Source of the DNA: Xiheicaenibacterium sp046351325
Lineage (GTDB): Bacteria > Myxococcota_A > Polyangia > Polyangiales > Polyangiaceae
NCBI GenBank assembly: GCA_046351325.1
Contig: JAXLYR010000007.1
Location: 310,001 to 374,000 of the forward strand
Length of the DNA stretch: 64,000 nt
Reading direction: 5' to 3'
Every line of letters begins with the position of its first letter. Position 1 is the first letter of the stretch. A model generated the notes under the pieces. The model had not been told where the DNA came from. It was given only the letters and a program-made list of their open reading frames with translations, and did not search any database. Shown piece after piece: positions 54,903 to 63,049 of this stretch. Position numbers and translations under genes: made by a program.

Positions 54903-57900
54903 TCAGGAAGCGAGGCCTTTCAGGAACCCCAAACGATGGGCGACGCGCACGTCGCCGTCCACACGAAGCTTGCCGCGCATGAAGAGGTCGCGCGCGTTGC
55001 CGCTCTTGCACAGCGTGACGAGGTCGTCGTCGGAGAGCGTGAGCGTCGCGGAGGCGTTGCTCGCCGCGCCCTCGGTGACCTTGCCGATGGGTGTCGTGCC
55101 GTCGATCGTGAAGGCGCTGCCACCTGCCTTCACGACGATGACTGCGCCGAGCTCTTGCGCGAGGCCCGTCTCTTTGGCCAAGCGCTCACCGAGCGCCTTG
55201 AAGATCGCGGGCGCTTGCGCGGTCGGCGCGGCAGCCTGTGCGGCTGGCGCAGCGCCGCTCGCGCCCGCTGCAGCGCGAGCCTTCTTGATGGCCTCCTCGG
55301 CGGCCTTCGGATCGACCTTCTTCAGGAACATGAGCTTCTGCGAGGCCATCACGTTGCCCGAGATCTTCAGCTTGCCCGCGAAGTAGAGCTTCTGCGGGTC
55401 GGCTGCGCCGGTCGTCATCGCGAGGAAGTCGTCGTCGCTGAGCTCCAGCGTCACATCGGGTGAGCCGAGCGTGCCCTGCTCGACGCGGCCCGCGCCGTCC
55501 TTGAGGTCGACGTAGAACGCGCTCGCGGGGTTCGCGAGCTTGAACTGGAACGACGTCTTGATCTGCCCAGCGAGGTCCGGCGTCTTGCCGACGTAGTCGG
55601 CGATCGCGACGAAGATATCCTTGCTCGTGAGCTTGTCGGGAGCGGCCGCGGCGGGCGCAGCGGCTGCAGCAGGCGTCGAAGCCTCGGCGGGGAGCTTGCC
55701 CTCCGCGGCCATCTGCGCGCGGAGCTTTTCGCCGTCGATCTTCTTCAGGAACTCGAGCTTCTGCGAGGCCATCACGTTGCCCGTGATCTTGAGCTGACCG
55801 CCGAAGTAGAGCTTCTGCGGGTTGAGCTTGCCCGTCGCCATCCCGATGAAGTCGGCGTCGCTGAGCTCGAGCGTGACGTCGGGCGCGTCCAGCTTGCCCG
55901 CGCCGACCTTGCCCGGACCCGACTTCAAATCGACGAAGTAGGCGCTGCCCGGGTTCGTGAGCGCGAACTGGAAGCTCGTCTTCACCTGGCCCGCGAGATC
56001 GGGATTTTTCTCGATGTAGAAGCCGATCACGTCGAACAGGAGCTTGCTCGTGATCGTGAGGCCCGCGGCCGGTTGAGCTGGCGCTGCGGCGGCCGCCGCG
56101 GGAGCGGGCGCGGCCTTCGCCTTGGGCTTCGGTACTTCCTTGAAGAGCTCGATCGTGCAGTTCGAGAGGACGACCTTGTCACGCTCCTTGACCTTGCAGC
56201 GGACGACGACGCGATCGCCGTCCTTCCACAGCTCGGTGACGAGCGTTTCGCCAGGGAAAACGCTGTCGGCGAAGCGCGCTCGGATGCTCTTGAAGAGGCG
56301 GGCGTCGCCGTCGGCGAACGCGTTGATCGCGTGGCGCGCCGCGTACCCGAACGTGCAGAGCCCGTGCAGGATGGGCCGGTCGAACCCGAAGGCCTTGGCG
56401 AAGCTCGGGTCGACGTGGAGCGGGTTCCAGTCGCCGTTCAGGCGGTAGAGGAGCGCCTGCTGCGGGTCGATCTTCTGCTCGACGACCTTGTCGGCGGCGC
56501 GCTCGGGGACGCCCGCGCCGTCGGTCGTCGGGCCGCGCTCGCCGCCCCAACCGCCGGCGCCGCGCACGACCATCGAGATCTCGTTGTCGGCGAGGAGCTC
56601 GCCCGATTCGTCGTAGCTCTTCGTCTCGATGACGACGACCGCGTTCTTGCCCTTGTCCCAGATGTCCTTGATGCGCGACTTCAGCGTGAGCTTCGCCTTG
56701 GGCGGGAGCGGACGCGAGACCGCCGTGTACTGCTCTCCGTGCAGGATGCGATCGAAGCCGTAGTTCAAGCCCGGAGCCTGCTCACCGCGACGCGCGGCCT
56801 CGAGGATGGTCTTGATGGTCGGCGTGACCGCGAACGTGGGGAAGGGGACGAACCCATCGGAGGCGAGCTCGTTCACGTACGCGAGCTCCTTCGAGTCGAG
56901 CGGGTTCTGCGCGGCGCCGATGCTGAGCGCGTAGAGCGAGAGATCGCGCTCGTCGTACGAGGTCGTGAGCGCGGGGAACTCGAACCCGAGGGCTTGGTCG
57001 ACGTCGATGAACTCGTTGCCGCCGCGGCTCTTCTTCTGAACGTTGTCGAGCACCGGCTGCATGCTCTCTTGGATGTTCGTGGGGTGCGTCGTCTTCGCGA
57101 AGCTCGTGATGTCGCCGAAGCTCTTCTCCACCTGCTCGAGCGAGATCGGTCGACCATTGGGGAAGACCTTGCCGACCGCGCGCTCCCAACGGAGCTTCGC
57201 CATGAAGCCGCCGCCGACCTCGAACGTGCCGCCGTTCTCGGTGCAGGACTCGTGGGCGAGGTACGCGACGAGCGGCGCGACGACCTCGGGCTTGAGCGCG
57301 TCGACGAGCTCCTTCGGCAGGACAGTCTCGGTCAGGCGCGAGCCCGCGATGGGCGCGATGGTGTTGACGAAGACGTTGTTCTTCTTGCCCTCGAGGGCGA
57401 GCGTCTGCGCGAAGCCGATGAGCCCCATCTTCGCCATCGCGTAGTTCGCTTGGCCGAAGTTTCCGTAGATGCCCGCGGCGGAGGCCGTCATGATGATGCG
57501 GCCGAACTTCGCGTCGCGCATGTGCGGCCACGCAGCCTTGGTCACGCGGTAGCTGCCGAGCACGTGCACCCGGTAGATGAGGTCCCAGTCCTCGTCGCTC
57601 ATCTTCTGGAAGCTCGAGTCGCGGAGGATGCCGGCGTTGTTGACGACGATGTCGATCTTGCCGAACGCGTCGATCGCGGCCTTCACGATCTTGTCGCCGT
57701 GCTCGACGGAGTCGTAGTTCGCGATGGCGTCTCCACCTGCGGCCTTGATCTCGGCGACCACGCGATCCGCGGGCGTAGCGTCGCCGCCCGACCCCCCGTG
57801 CATGGACCCGCCGAGGTCGTTCACGACGACCTTCGCGCCGCGACTCCCGAGCAAGAGTGCGTGAGACCGGCCCAAGCCGTTGCCTGCGCCAGTGACGATC

Positions 57901-57935
57901 GCCACGCGACCGTCGAATCGGAGCTCGCTCGCCAT
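54903..57935 (-). CDS. Peroxisomal-type multifunctional enzyme: SDR dehydrogenase + hotdog hydratase + three SCP2 domains
   Basis: 1010 aa from ATG 57935 with GGAGG upstream. Residues 1-300: SDR 3-hydroxyacyl-CoA dehydrogenase (VTGAGNGLGRSHALLL, NNAGILRDSS, and the Ser/Tyr/Lys site in TASAAGIYGNFGQANYAMAK). About 320-600: MaoC-like double-hotdog 2-enoyl-CoA hydratase with the hydratase-2 motif GDWNPLHVDP. Then three SCP2 domains start at about 628, 770 and 907, joined by Ala/Pro linkers; the first two are alike (SKLLFDVIGFYIEKNPDLAG and SKDIFVAIADYVGKTPDLAG), the third diverged. The first two blocks match eukaryotic MFE-2/HSD17B4, which has only one SCP2. It should perform the middle steps of beta-oxidation on bulky acyl-CoA. 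It is upstream of the SCP2-type thiolase in one operon. Confidence 0.95.
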   Translation of the reverse strand: MASELRFDGRVAIVTGAGNGLGRSHALLLGSRGAKVVVNDLGGSMHGGSGGDATPADRVVAEIKAAGGDAIANYDSVEHGDKIVKAAIDAFGKIDIVVNNAGILRDSSFQKMSDEDWDLIYRVHVLGSYRVTKAAWPHMRDAKFGRIIMTASAAGIYGNFGQANYAMAKMGLIGFAQTLALEGKKNNVFVNTIAPIAGSRLTETVLPKELVDALKPEVVAPLVAYLAHESCTENGGTFEVGGGFMAKLRWERAVGKVFPNGRPISLEQVEKSFGDITSFAKTTHPTNIQESMQPVLDNVQKKSRGGNEFIDVDQALGFEFPALTTSYDERDLSLYALSIGAAQNPLDSKELAYVNELASDGFVPFPTFAVTPTIKTILEAARRGEQAPGLNYGFDRILHGEQYTAVSRPLPPKAKLTLKSRIKDIWDKGKNAVVVIETKSYDESGELLADNEISMVVRGAGGWGGERGPTTDGAGVPERAADKVVEQKIDPQQALLYRLNGDWNPLHVDPSFAKAFGFDRPILHGLCTFGYAARHAINAFADGDARLFKSIRARFADSVFPGETLVTELWKDGDRVVVRCKVKERDKVVLSNCTIELFKEVPKPKAKAAPAPAAAAAAPAQPAAGLTITSKLLFDVIGFYIEKNPDLAGQVKTSFQFALTNPGSAYFVDLKSGPGKVGAGKLDAPDVTLELSDADFIGMATGKLNPQKLYFGGQLKITGNVMASQKLEFLKKIDGEKLRAQMAAEGKLPAEASTPAAAAAPAAAAPDKLTSKDIFVAIADYVGKTPDLAGQIKTSFQFKLANPASAFYVDLKDGAGRVEQGTLGSPDVTLELSDDDFLAMTTGAADPQKLYFAGKLKISGNVMASQKLMFLKKVDPKAAEEAIKKARAAAGASGAAPAAQAAAPTAQAPAIFKALGERLAKETGLAQELGAVIVVKAGGSAFTIDGTTPIGKVTEGAASNASATLTLSDDDLVTLCKSGNARDLFMRGKLRVDGDVRVAHRLGFLKGLAS

Positions 57936-58024
57936 GATGGAAACCCTCCTTCGCTCTCGCAGAACGCCGCGCCGACAACCCCCGGGCACCGACCGTTCGC
58001 CCGAAATGGTGCGCGATCAAATAT

Positions 58025-58064
58025 TTCGCATGCGAACCTTTAGCGGTCCCCTGCCTAGAGTCAA
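58025..58064 (-). promoter_or_regulatory. Possible promoter with a 12-bp palindromic operator upstream of the multifunctional enzyme
   Basis: On the minus strand TTGACT (58064-58059) is 16 bases before TAAAGG (58042-58037), and the perfect palindrome TTCGCATGCGAA occupies 58025-58036 directly behind it, about 90 bases from ATG 57935. The placement suits a repressor site for a TetR or GntR family fatty-acid regulator, but no such gene is adjacent. The -10 element is poor. Confidence 0.4.
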
Positions 58065-58157
58065 CCCACCGCGAACGTGCACTGTCGAATCCTCGGGCTA
58101 CGTCGGGTTGTGAAGGTGTGGTTGCCACGACCTCGGGGGTCGGTTTGGATTCGCACC

Positions 58158-59081
58158 ATGCGCCCTAGGCCATCCAACTTCCGGTGCGTCGCGTTTCTTC
58201 TCGGCTGTGCGTGGACCTCGGGGTGCAGCGACCCGGTGTGTCCGCCCGTCCCGTCCGCGACCACGTCGAGTGCGACCGCGAGGCCCTCGGGGTCGGCCCC
58301 GCTCGCGACAGACCCGCAAACTGCGGAGCCGTCCCTCGTCTTTCGAGCGGCGGGGCGCGAGGACAAGACGCTGAAGCTCGGGGCCATCCTCGCGGCGATC
58401 CCGCCCGAGACAGTGAAGCAGCTCGACCCCTATTACAACCGCGAGAAGACTTACAAGGCTGTACCCTTAGCGGCGCTGATTCAGCTGGGGTTCTCGGGGG
58501 TGGACGGGCTGCCTACCCGCGAATACGTCTTCAAGGCGCTCGACGGTTACACGGTTCCACTTACAGGGTCGAAAGTATTCGAGGCCGGCGCGTACGTCGC
58601 TTACGAGGATACCGAGAAGTCGGGCTGGGAGCCCATCGGCCAGCAGAAGGCGAACCCCGGACCGTTCTATCTTGTTTGGGCCGGCAAGGCGCAGACGGAC
58701 CTCGAGACGCACCCGCGGCCCTACCAACTTGCGACGCTCGAGATCGCCCGCTTCGAGGACGTCTTCCCGTTTACGGTCCCGAAGGGCTTGGCCGAGACGG
58801 AGCCCGCTTGGAAGGGCTTCGCCGTGTTTCGCGAGCAGTGCATTCACTGCCACGCGATCAATCGACAGGGCGGCCGCGTGGGGCCCGACCTGAACGTGCC
58901 ACAGAGCGTCGTCGAGTATCGCCCCGTCGACCAGATCAAGGCCTACATCAAGAACCCGCGGACCTTCCGCTACTCGACGATGCCCGCGCACGAGTCCCTC
59001 GGCGCGGCCGAGCTGGACGCGATTGTCGCGTATTTCACCGCGATGAAAGACCGCAAACACGACGACGAAGCTGGCCATTGA
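58158..59081 (+). CDS. Cytochrome c lipoprotein with sulfite-oxidase-like N-terminal domain
   Basis: 307 aa from ATG 58158. The signal ends in lipobox TSGC (FLLGCAWTSGC), then a Pro/Ser/Thr spacer. Residues of about 55-210 (DKTLKLGAILAAIPPE, then YKAVPLAALIQLGFSGVDGLP, then YVFKALDGYTVPL) resemble the cofactor-binding fold of molybdopterin oxidoreductases without obvious cofactor residues. The C-terminal domain is a mono-heme cytochrome c: FREQCIHCHAINRQGG (CxxCH), the NVPQS segment and a Met ligand in STMPAHESLG. It is an electron-transfer protein on the outer face of a membrane. It starts divergently from the beta-oxidation operon. Confidence 0.85.
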   Translation: MRPRPSNFRCVAFLLGCAWTSGCSDPVCPPVPSATTSSATARPSGSAPLATDPQTAEPSLVFRAAGREDKTLKLGAILAAIPPETVKQLDPYYNREKTYKAVPLAALIQLGFSGVDGLPTREYVFKALDGYTVPLTGSKVFEAGAYVAYEDTEKSGWEPIGQQKANPGPFYLVWAGKAQTDLETHPRPYQLATLEIARFEDVFPFTVPKGLAETEPAWKGFAVFREQCIHCHAINRQGGRVGPDLNVPQSVVEYRPVDQIKAYIKNPRTFRYSTMPAHESLGAAELDAIVAYFTAMKDRKHDDEAGH

Positions 59082-59168
59082 GCGGCGACTCGTAAGCACT
59101 TATCGAAGCGACGTGCGCTATACGCCGGAAACTGGACAAGCTACCAGGGGAGCACTAGACACCTGGAC

Positions 59169-59438
59169 ATGACCCGCGAACAACACGCCGTTCTCCACGC
59201 ACTCTTCGCCCTCGCTCGCGCCGATCGCTACGCCACGGTCCTGCGCGTCGTGCGCTTCGTGAGCGATCTCGGGTTGCCCATGACCAAGCAGGACGTCGAG
59301 GGCACGCTCCGCGCGCTCGACGCTGCCGGCCTCGTCGACGCGAGCCGCGTGCGGCTCAGCATGCAGGGTTTTGCGATCGCCTCGGTGCTGGGGCGGCCGG
59401 CTGTCCGCCAGCGGCGCGCTGTCCCGACCGCCGCCTGA
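59169..59438 (+). CDS. Small winged-helix-like hypothetical protein
   Basis: 89 aa with a helical pattern (HAVLHALFALARADRYATVLRVV, then PMTKQDVEGTLRALDAAGLVD, then VRLSMQGFAIASVLG) that fits a short winged helix-turn-helix. The third helix and wing are of plausible length. Its ATG is 88 bases after the cytochrome stop. It may be a DNA-binding regulator of a neighbour; support is weak. Confidence 0.55.
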   Translation: MTREQHAVLHALFALARADRYATVLRVVRFVSDLGLPMTKQDVEGTLRALDAAGLVDASRVRLSMQGFAIASVLGRPAVRQRRAVPTAA

Positions 59439-59490
59439 CCCTGCCTGGAAGTTCGCCTCACTGGCGATTAGCGCATAGGCTCGCCCGAAT

Positions 59491-60504
59491 ATGGCGAGTT
59501 GTGGGCGGTACCTCCTGGGGCTCTCTCTTCTGTCAATGATGGGTTGTTCGGGGACGGCTGCTGAGCCAGCCCGCGTGGCCGAGGCGCGCGCGAGCGCACC
59601 CGCCCGAGCCCCCGAAGCGCCCTTAGCCTCCAATCCAACGCCAGTCGCGAGCGCCTCGGCGAAGACCGAGCTTCACGACCCATCCTGTGACGCTGACTCC
59701 CTGTGCAATGGCGAGTCGTGTTGCACCAAGCTGCTCCTGCCGACAGGCAGCTACGACGACAAGAAGGCCGGCAAAGTGTCGGTGCAGGCCTTTTACCTCG
59801 ATAAATACGAGCTCACGGTCGGGCGCGTCCGGGCGTGGGTTCGTGCGGGCTCTCCAGTCCCGCCAGTGGGCGAGACCCTGGGGCTCGACAGCGCCGGCGG
59901 CGCCGTTCGCTGGGCGTCGAGTTGGCAGGTCCAGACCGAGGCTCAACTGAAGGGTTGGGAGCGGTACGACACGTGGCAGACCGCCCAACAGGACAAACCG
60001 AAGAACTTCCTCGATTGGTATACAGCGGCCGCTGTATGCCATTTCGCCGGGGGCCGGCTGCCCAGCGACGCCGAGTGGCGTTACGCCGCTGTAGGCGGCG
60101 ACGAGAATCGGCCCTATCCGTGGGGGGCCGACGCTCAGACGCCCGAGCGGGCTGTCTACAATTGCATGGGCGACGGCGACCAGAGCTGCTCGCTCGCGGA
60201 CATTCTGCCTGTCGGGTCGCGACCACTCGGCGCGGGCCGCTGGGGCCATATGGACCTCGCGGGCTCGATGTTCGAATGGACGATAGACGCGGCTGGCCCG
60301 GAGACCGCGGTGTCTCGCGGGGGTGGCTTCTGTTATATAGGTGGACAAGACCGCAGGGCGAAGCGCGTGACGACGTCCGAGAACGTGCGGCGCGAGTCGC
60401 CCTCGACGACCAGTCATATGGTGGGCGCGCGCTGCGCGTTCGACGCTGACGACGGGCCGCGGGTCGCGCTCCGCGGCGAGCTCGACGGGGTGGTCTCGCA
60501 ATGA
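59491..60504 (+). CDS. SUMF1/FGE-domain lipoprotein (first of a pair)
   Basis: 337 aa. The signal MASCGRYLLGLSLLSMMGC ends in lipobox MMGC, followed by an Ala/Pro spacer. The body is a formylglycine-generating-enzyme-like (C-type-lectin-type) fold: FYLDKYELTVGRVRAWVRAG, CHFAGGRLPSDAEWRYAAVGG, MDLAGSMFEWTIDAAG and VSRGGGFCYIGG. The two Cys of true FGE copper sites are not at the canonical places, so it is probably a ligand-binding or kinase-associated FGE homologue rather than a sulfatase activator. The stop overlaps the next gene (ATGA at 60501-60504). Extra Cys pairs suggest disulfides and export. Confidence 0.85.
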   Translation: MASCGRYLLGLSLLSMMGCSGTAAEPARVAEARASAPARAPEAPLASNPTPVASASAKTELHDPSCDADSLCNGESCCTKLLLPTGSYDDKKAGKVSVQAFYLDKYELTVGRVRAWVRAGSPVPPVGETLGLDSAGGAVRWASSWQVQTEAQLKGWERYDTWQTAQQDKPKNFLDWYTAAAVCHFAGGRLPSDAEWRYAAVGGDENRPYPWGADAQTPERAVYNCMGDGDQSCSLADILPVGSRPLGAGRWGHMDLAGSMFEWTIDAAGPETAVSRGGGFCYIGGQDRRAKRVTTSENVRRESPSTTSHMVGARCAFDADDGPRVALRGELDGVVSQ

Positions 60505-61430
60505 CCGCTCGGGCTTGCGCGCTGCTCGGGGTTGCGTTGGCGGCGCTCGTGTGTGCGGGCTGTGAGCCGGCCCGCGCGACCGCTTCGGAGTCGACGTCGA
60601 AGGAGGACGTCGCAAAGCAACCCATGGGGAGTGCGGCGCTTACAGGAGTGTCGGGTGCAAACTCTGCCCCAAATAAAATACAAGCGAGTAACCCTACGAC
60701 CGCGATGCCCGTGAAGGAGGCGCCGAGCGCGTGCCCTGCGGGGATGCAGCGTATCGAGGGGGGCACGCTCGACACGCTGGAGCGGGGGCGCGACGTCGCG
60801 ATCTCGAGCTTCTGTATCGACGAGCACGAGGTCACAGTCGCGGAGTTTCGGGCGTGCGTGGCGTCGGGCAAGTGCGCTCGGGAGTGTGCGCCAGGCGCTG
60901 CGTGCCCCGAGGTGCCGGCGCGGACCGATTGGGACAACCCCGAAGAGGACGCGCGTGTAAGCCAGTTCTGCAATGGCGCGGCGAAGGACGATCGCGGTCA
61001 ACACCCGGTGAATTGCGTCTCGTTCGGTGAGGCTGAGAGCTTCTGCGCGGCTCAGGAGAAGCGCCTACCGACGGGCGACGAATGGGAGTGGGCGGCTCGC
61101 GGCGCTCGCGTGCCGTCGCCGTGGGGGAGCCCGGTCGCCAAGGACGAAATCTGCTGGGGAAAGCCCAAGAAGCGAGCGGGGACGTGCGCGGTCGAGACCT
61201 TCGAGAAGGACAAGACCGCGGCGGGCGTCCGAGATTTGGGCGGCAATGTCTCCGAGTGGGTGCGCCCGCCACAACGCAGTAAGCACCCAGCGGCGGTTTG
61301 GGCGTATGGCGCGTCGTGGTACGCGATTGACGACGGCTACGCGCGTGCGGCGCTCGGTGGGGTGCAAATGCCTGCGCGGCGAGCTGAGACTGTCGGCTTC
61401 CGCTGTGCGGCAGCGGTCGGACGTGGGTAG
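60501..61430 (+). CDS. SUMF1/FGE-domain lipoprotein (second of a pair)
   Basis: 309 aa starting in the stop of the previous gene. Lipobox CAGC follows a normal signal (MTARACALLGVALAALVCAGC). The FGE-like domain has SSFCIDEHEVTVAEFRACV, NCVSFGEAESFCAAQEKRLPTGDEWEWAA, GVRDLGGNVSEWV and VGFRCAAAV. Several cysteines in the insert (KCARECAPGAACPE) may form disulfides. It is only distantly similar to the first copy, so the pair is a fairly old duplication or two separate recruitments. Together they could form a surface complex. Confidence 0.85.
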   Translation: MTARACALLGVALAALVCAGCEPARATASESTSKEDVAKQPMGSAALTGVSGANSAPNKIQASNPTTAMPVKEAPSACPAGMQRIEGGTLDTLERGRDVAISSFCIDEHEVTVAEFRACVASGKCARECAPGAACPEVPARTDWDNPEEDARVSQFCNGAAKDDRGQHPVNCVSFGEAESFCAAQEKRLPTGDEWEWAARGARVPSPWGSPVAKDEICWGKPKKRAGTCAVETFEKDKTAAGVRDLGGNVSEWVRPPQRSKHPAAVWAYGASWYAIDDGYARAALGGVQMPARRAETVGFRCAAAVGRG

Positions 61431-61529
61431 GGCGCGCGTGCATCGTCGCGCCTCGGATGCGGCAGTGTGTTGCATGCAACCGTTGAATTTCGCAGATGTA
61501 ACTTGAATATTCGCCGCGGCTGAGCACCC

Positions 61530-62414
61530 ATGAGCGACATGGCTGGTCCGCGCTGGCTGTTCCTTACGGTTACAGTTCTGTCTGCCTGCTCGGCGGAGGT
61601 CGTGAAACCCACGGACGACGGGAGCGGCGGTACGCAACCGCCGCCTGTGGTTCTCGGGGGCGCGGGCGGGGGCGGCGCGCCCTCGACGGGTGGTCAGGTG
61701 CCTGTGGGGGGTTCGCCCGAGGCAGGTGGGACTGCCGGGGCGGGCGGCACGCTCGTGGGCGGATATGGCGGGTACGGCGCTGGAGGTTATGGCGGCGCTG
61801 GAGGTTATGGCGGCGCTGGAGGTTATGGCGGCGCTGGAGGTTATGGCGGCGCTGGAGGTTATGGCGGCGCTGGAGGTTATGGCGGCGCTGGAGGTTCGGG
61901 TGGTGGCGGCAGTGGCCAAGTAGATTGGGGATGTGGCGCACCCGAGCTGTTTCCCCCCGAAGGCGAGCCCGATGACTGCTCCGGGACGCTCGTTACGCAG
62001 ACGTCCTTCGTGGACAGCAAATGCGATATAACGGTCTTGGGCGGCACCGCTCGGTGCTTGGCTGACGAGTGTCGCATCACCGAGAGCTGGGGCCAATGTG
62101 GCGTGTGCAAGGCGCGCACGTCGTGCTCGTTCTCCGGCTTCAAATACGGCTCGGGGAAGTGCGACGCCCCCTATTGCAGAGCTGGCCACTGGCAGGAACC
62201 CGGCGGGGGCCACTTTCAATTCGAGTGCTGGGGTGAGCTCTGCGAGGCGAACACTTATGTCGATTCGGTCTGCCACGCGAATGGATGTCTGCATACCAAC
62301 AAGAACTGGGGCACGATGAAGTGCCCCGATCCAGTGACCAACCAGCTCCGACCGATCACGGTTTGCCCGAATGGCTTGGATGAGGTCTGCGGCAACGCGA
62401 CCTGCCCTCCGTGA
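61530..62414 (+). CDS. Gly/Tyr-repeat, Cys-rich lipoprotein
   Basis: 294 aa. The signal (PRWLFLTVTVLSAC) ends in lipobox LSAC. Residues of about 40-128 are Gly-rich, including six GGYGGA units encoded by identical 18-bp repeats. The C-terminal half has 18 or more Cys (CSGTLVTQTSFVDSKCDI, CGVCKARTSC, CWGELC, CHANGC), a disulfide-rich domain of no known family to me. This layout, a Gly spacer plus a Cys-rich head, recurs in myxobacterial surface lipoproteins. It follows the FGE pair by 100 bases on the same strand. Confidence 0.8.
   Translation: MSDMAGPRWLFLTVTVLSACSAEVVKPTDDGSGGTQPPPVVLGGAGGGGAPSTGGQVPVGGSPEAGGTAGAGGTLVGGYGGYGAGGYGGAGGYGGAGGYGGAGGYGGAGGYGGAGGYGGAGGSGGGGSGQVDWGCGAPELFPPEGEPDDCSGTLVTQTSFVDSKCDITVLGGTARCLADECRITESWGQCGVCKARTSCSFSGFKYGSGKCDAPYCRAGHWQEPGGGHFQFECWGELCEANTYVDSVCHANGCLHTNKNWGTMKCPDPVTNQLRPITVCPNGLDEVCGNATCPP
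61782..61889 (+). repeat. Six identical 18-bp tandem repeats
   Basis: The unit GGAGGTTATGGCGGCGCT occurs six times without a mismatch and encodes GGYGGA repeats in the lipoprotein. Identical copies at the DNA level suggest recent expansion and possible strain-to-strain variation. Confidence 0.95.
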
Positions 62415-62450
62415 GCCGTTTGGTGGCGGGTTGCGATAGTCTCTCCGTTC

Positions 62451-63020
62451 ATGCCCGTCGCCAGGTACATCGTGTTGGGCGTCTTCTTGATCGCGGGCGT
62501 CACGCTGTTCGTCTTTGCGTCGCGACGCACGCAGGCGATTCAAAAGGCGTGGGCCGCTTATGCTCGTGAGCGTGGTTATGCCGTTGCGCCAATGCAGGTG
62601 AAGGGGGTCTGGAACGGCGTGGCATTCACCATCGACACCACTGCAGGCTCGAGGGGCTCGAAGGTCATGCGCATCTCGGCGAAGGGCTCAGCCGCGTCGA
62701 GCGCGGTCGTCGACATTCGCCAGCGAGATCGGCTCGCGCCAGCGCCGAGCGAGCTCCAAGTGGTTCGCGTCGACGACGCGGAGCTCGAGCGCGCGTACAT
62801 CGTCGCGACCGACAATCCAGCCTTTGTGCAGGCGCTGCTCACGCCGGTGGTGCGCAGTGAGCTCGTCGAGCTCGGCGCTCGGGCGCCGTCGACAGGTGCT
62901 ATCCGTGTGGCGTATCGCGCGGGGCAAGTCGAGGCGATCTGGGCCCTCGAGGAGCGCGCCGAGGCGCTCGACGCCGGGGTGCGGCTCGTGACGGCGATGG
63001 CGCGCGTCGCCTCGTGTTGA
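62451..63020 (+). CDS. Membrane-anchored hypothetical protein
   Basis: 189 aa. One N-terminal membrane segment (MPVARYIVLGVFLIAGVTLFVFA) is followed by a soluble alpha/beta domain (KAWAAYARERGYAVAPMQ, then IRQRDRLAPAPSELQVVRVDDAELERAYIVATDNPAFV) on one side of the membrane. There is no recognised motif. It starts 36 bases after the lipoprotein stop and could share its transcript. Confidence 0.65.
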   Translation: MPVARYIVLGVFLIAGVTLFVFASRRTQAIQKAWAAYARERGYAVAPMQVKGVWNGVAFTIDTTAGSRGSKVMRISAKGSAASSAVVDIRQRDRLAPAPSELQVVRVDDAELERAYIVATDNPAFVQALLTPVVRSELVELGARAPSTGAIRVAYRAGQVEAIWALEERAEALDAGVRLVTAMARVASC

Positions 63021-63029
63021 CATGGATGT

Positions 63030-63045
63030 AAGTCGCAGGAGCGAC
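63030..63045. terminator. Small hairpin between convergent genes
   Basis: AGTCGC (63030-63035) and GCGACT (63040-63045) form a perfect 6-bp stem with a 4-base AGGA loop between the stops at 63020 and 63050. No T-run, so a weak candidate terminator. Confidence 0.25.
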
Positions 63046-63049
63046 TGAC

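Noticed and set aside
56073..58043. Very long open frame (about 656 codons) on the plus strand opposite the multifunctional enzyme
   Set aside because: It is the antisense of a gene with three strongly recognised domain types; its product is Arg/Asp/Glu/Val-rich low complexity, typical of an antisense frame in GC-rich coding DNA.
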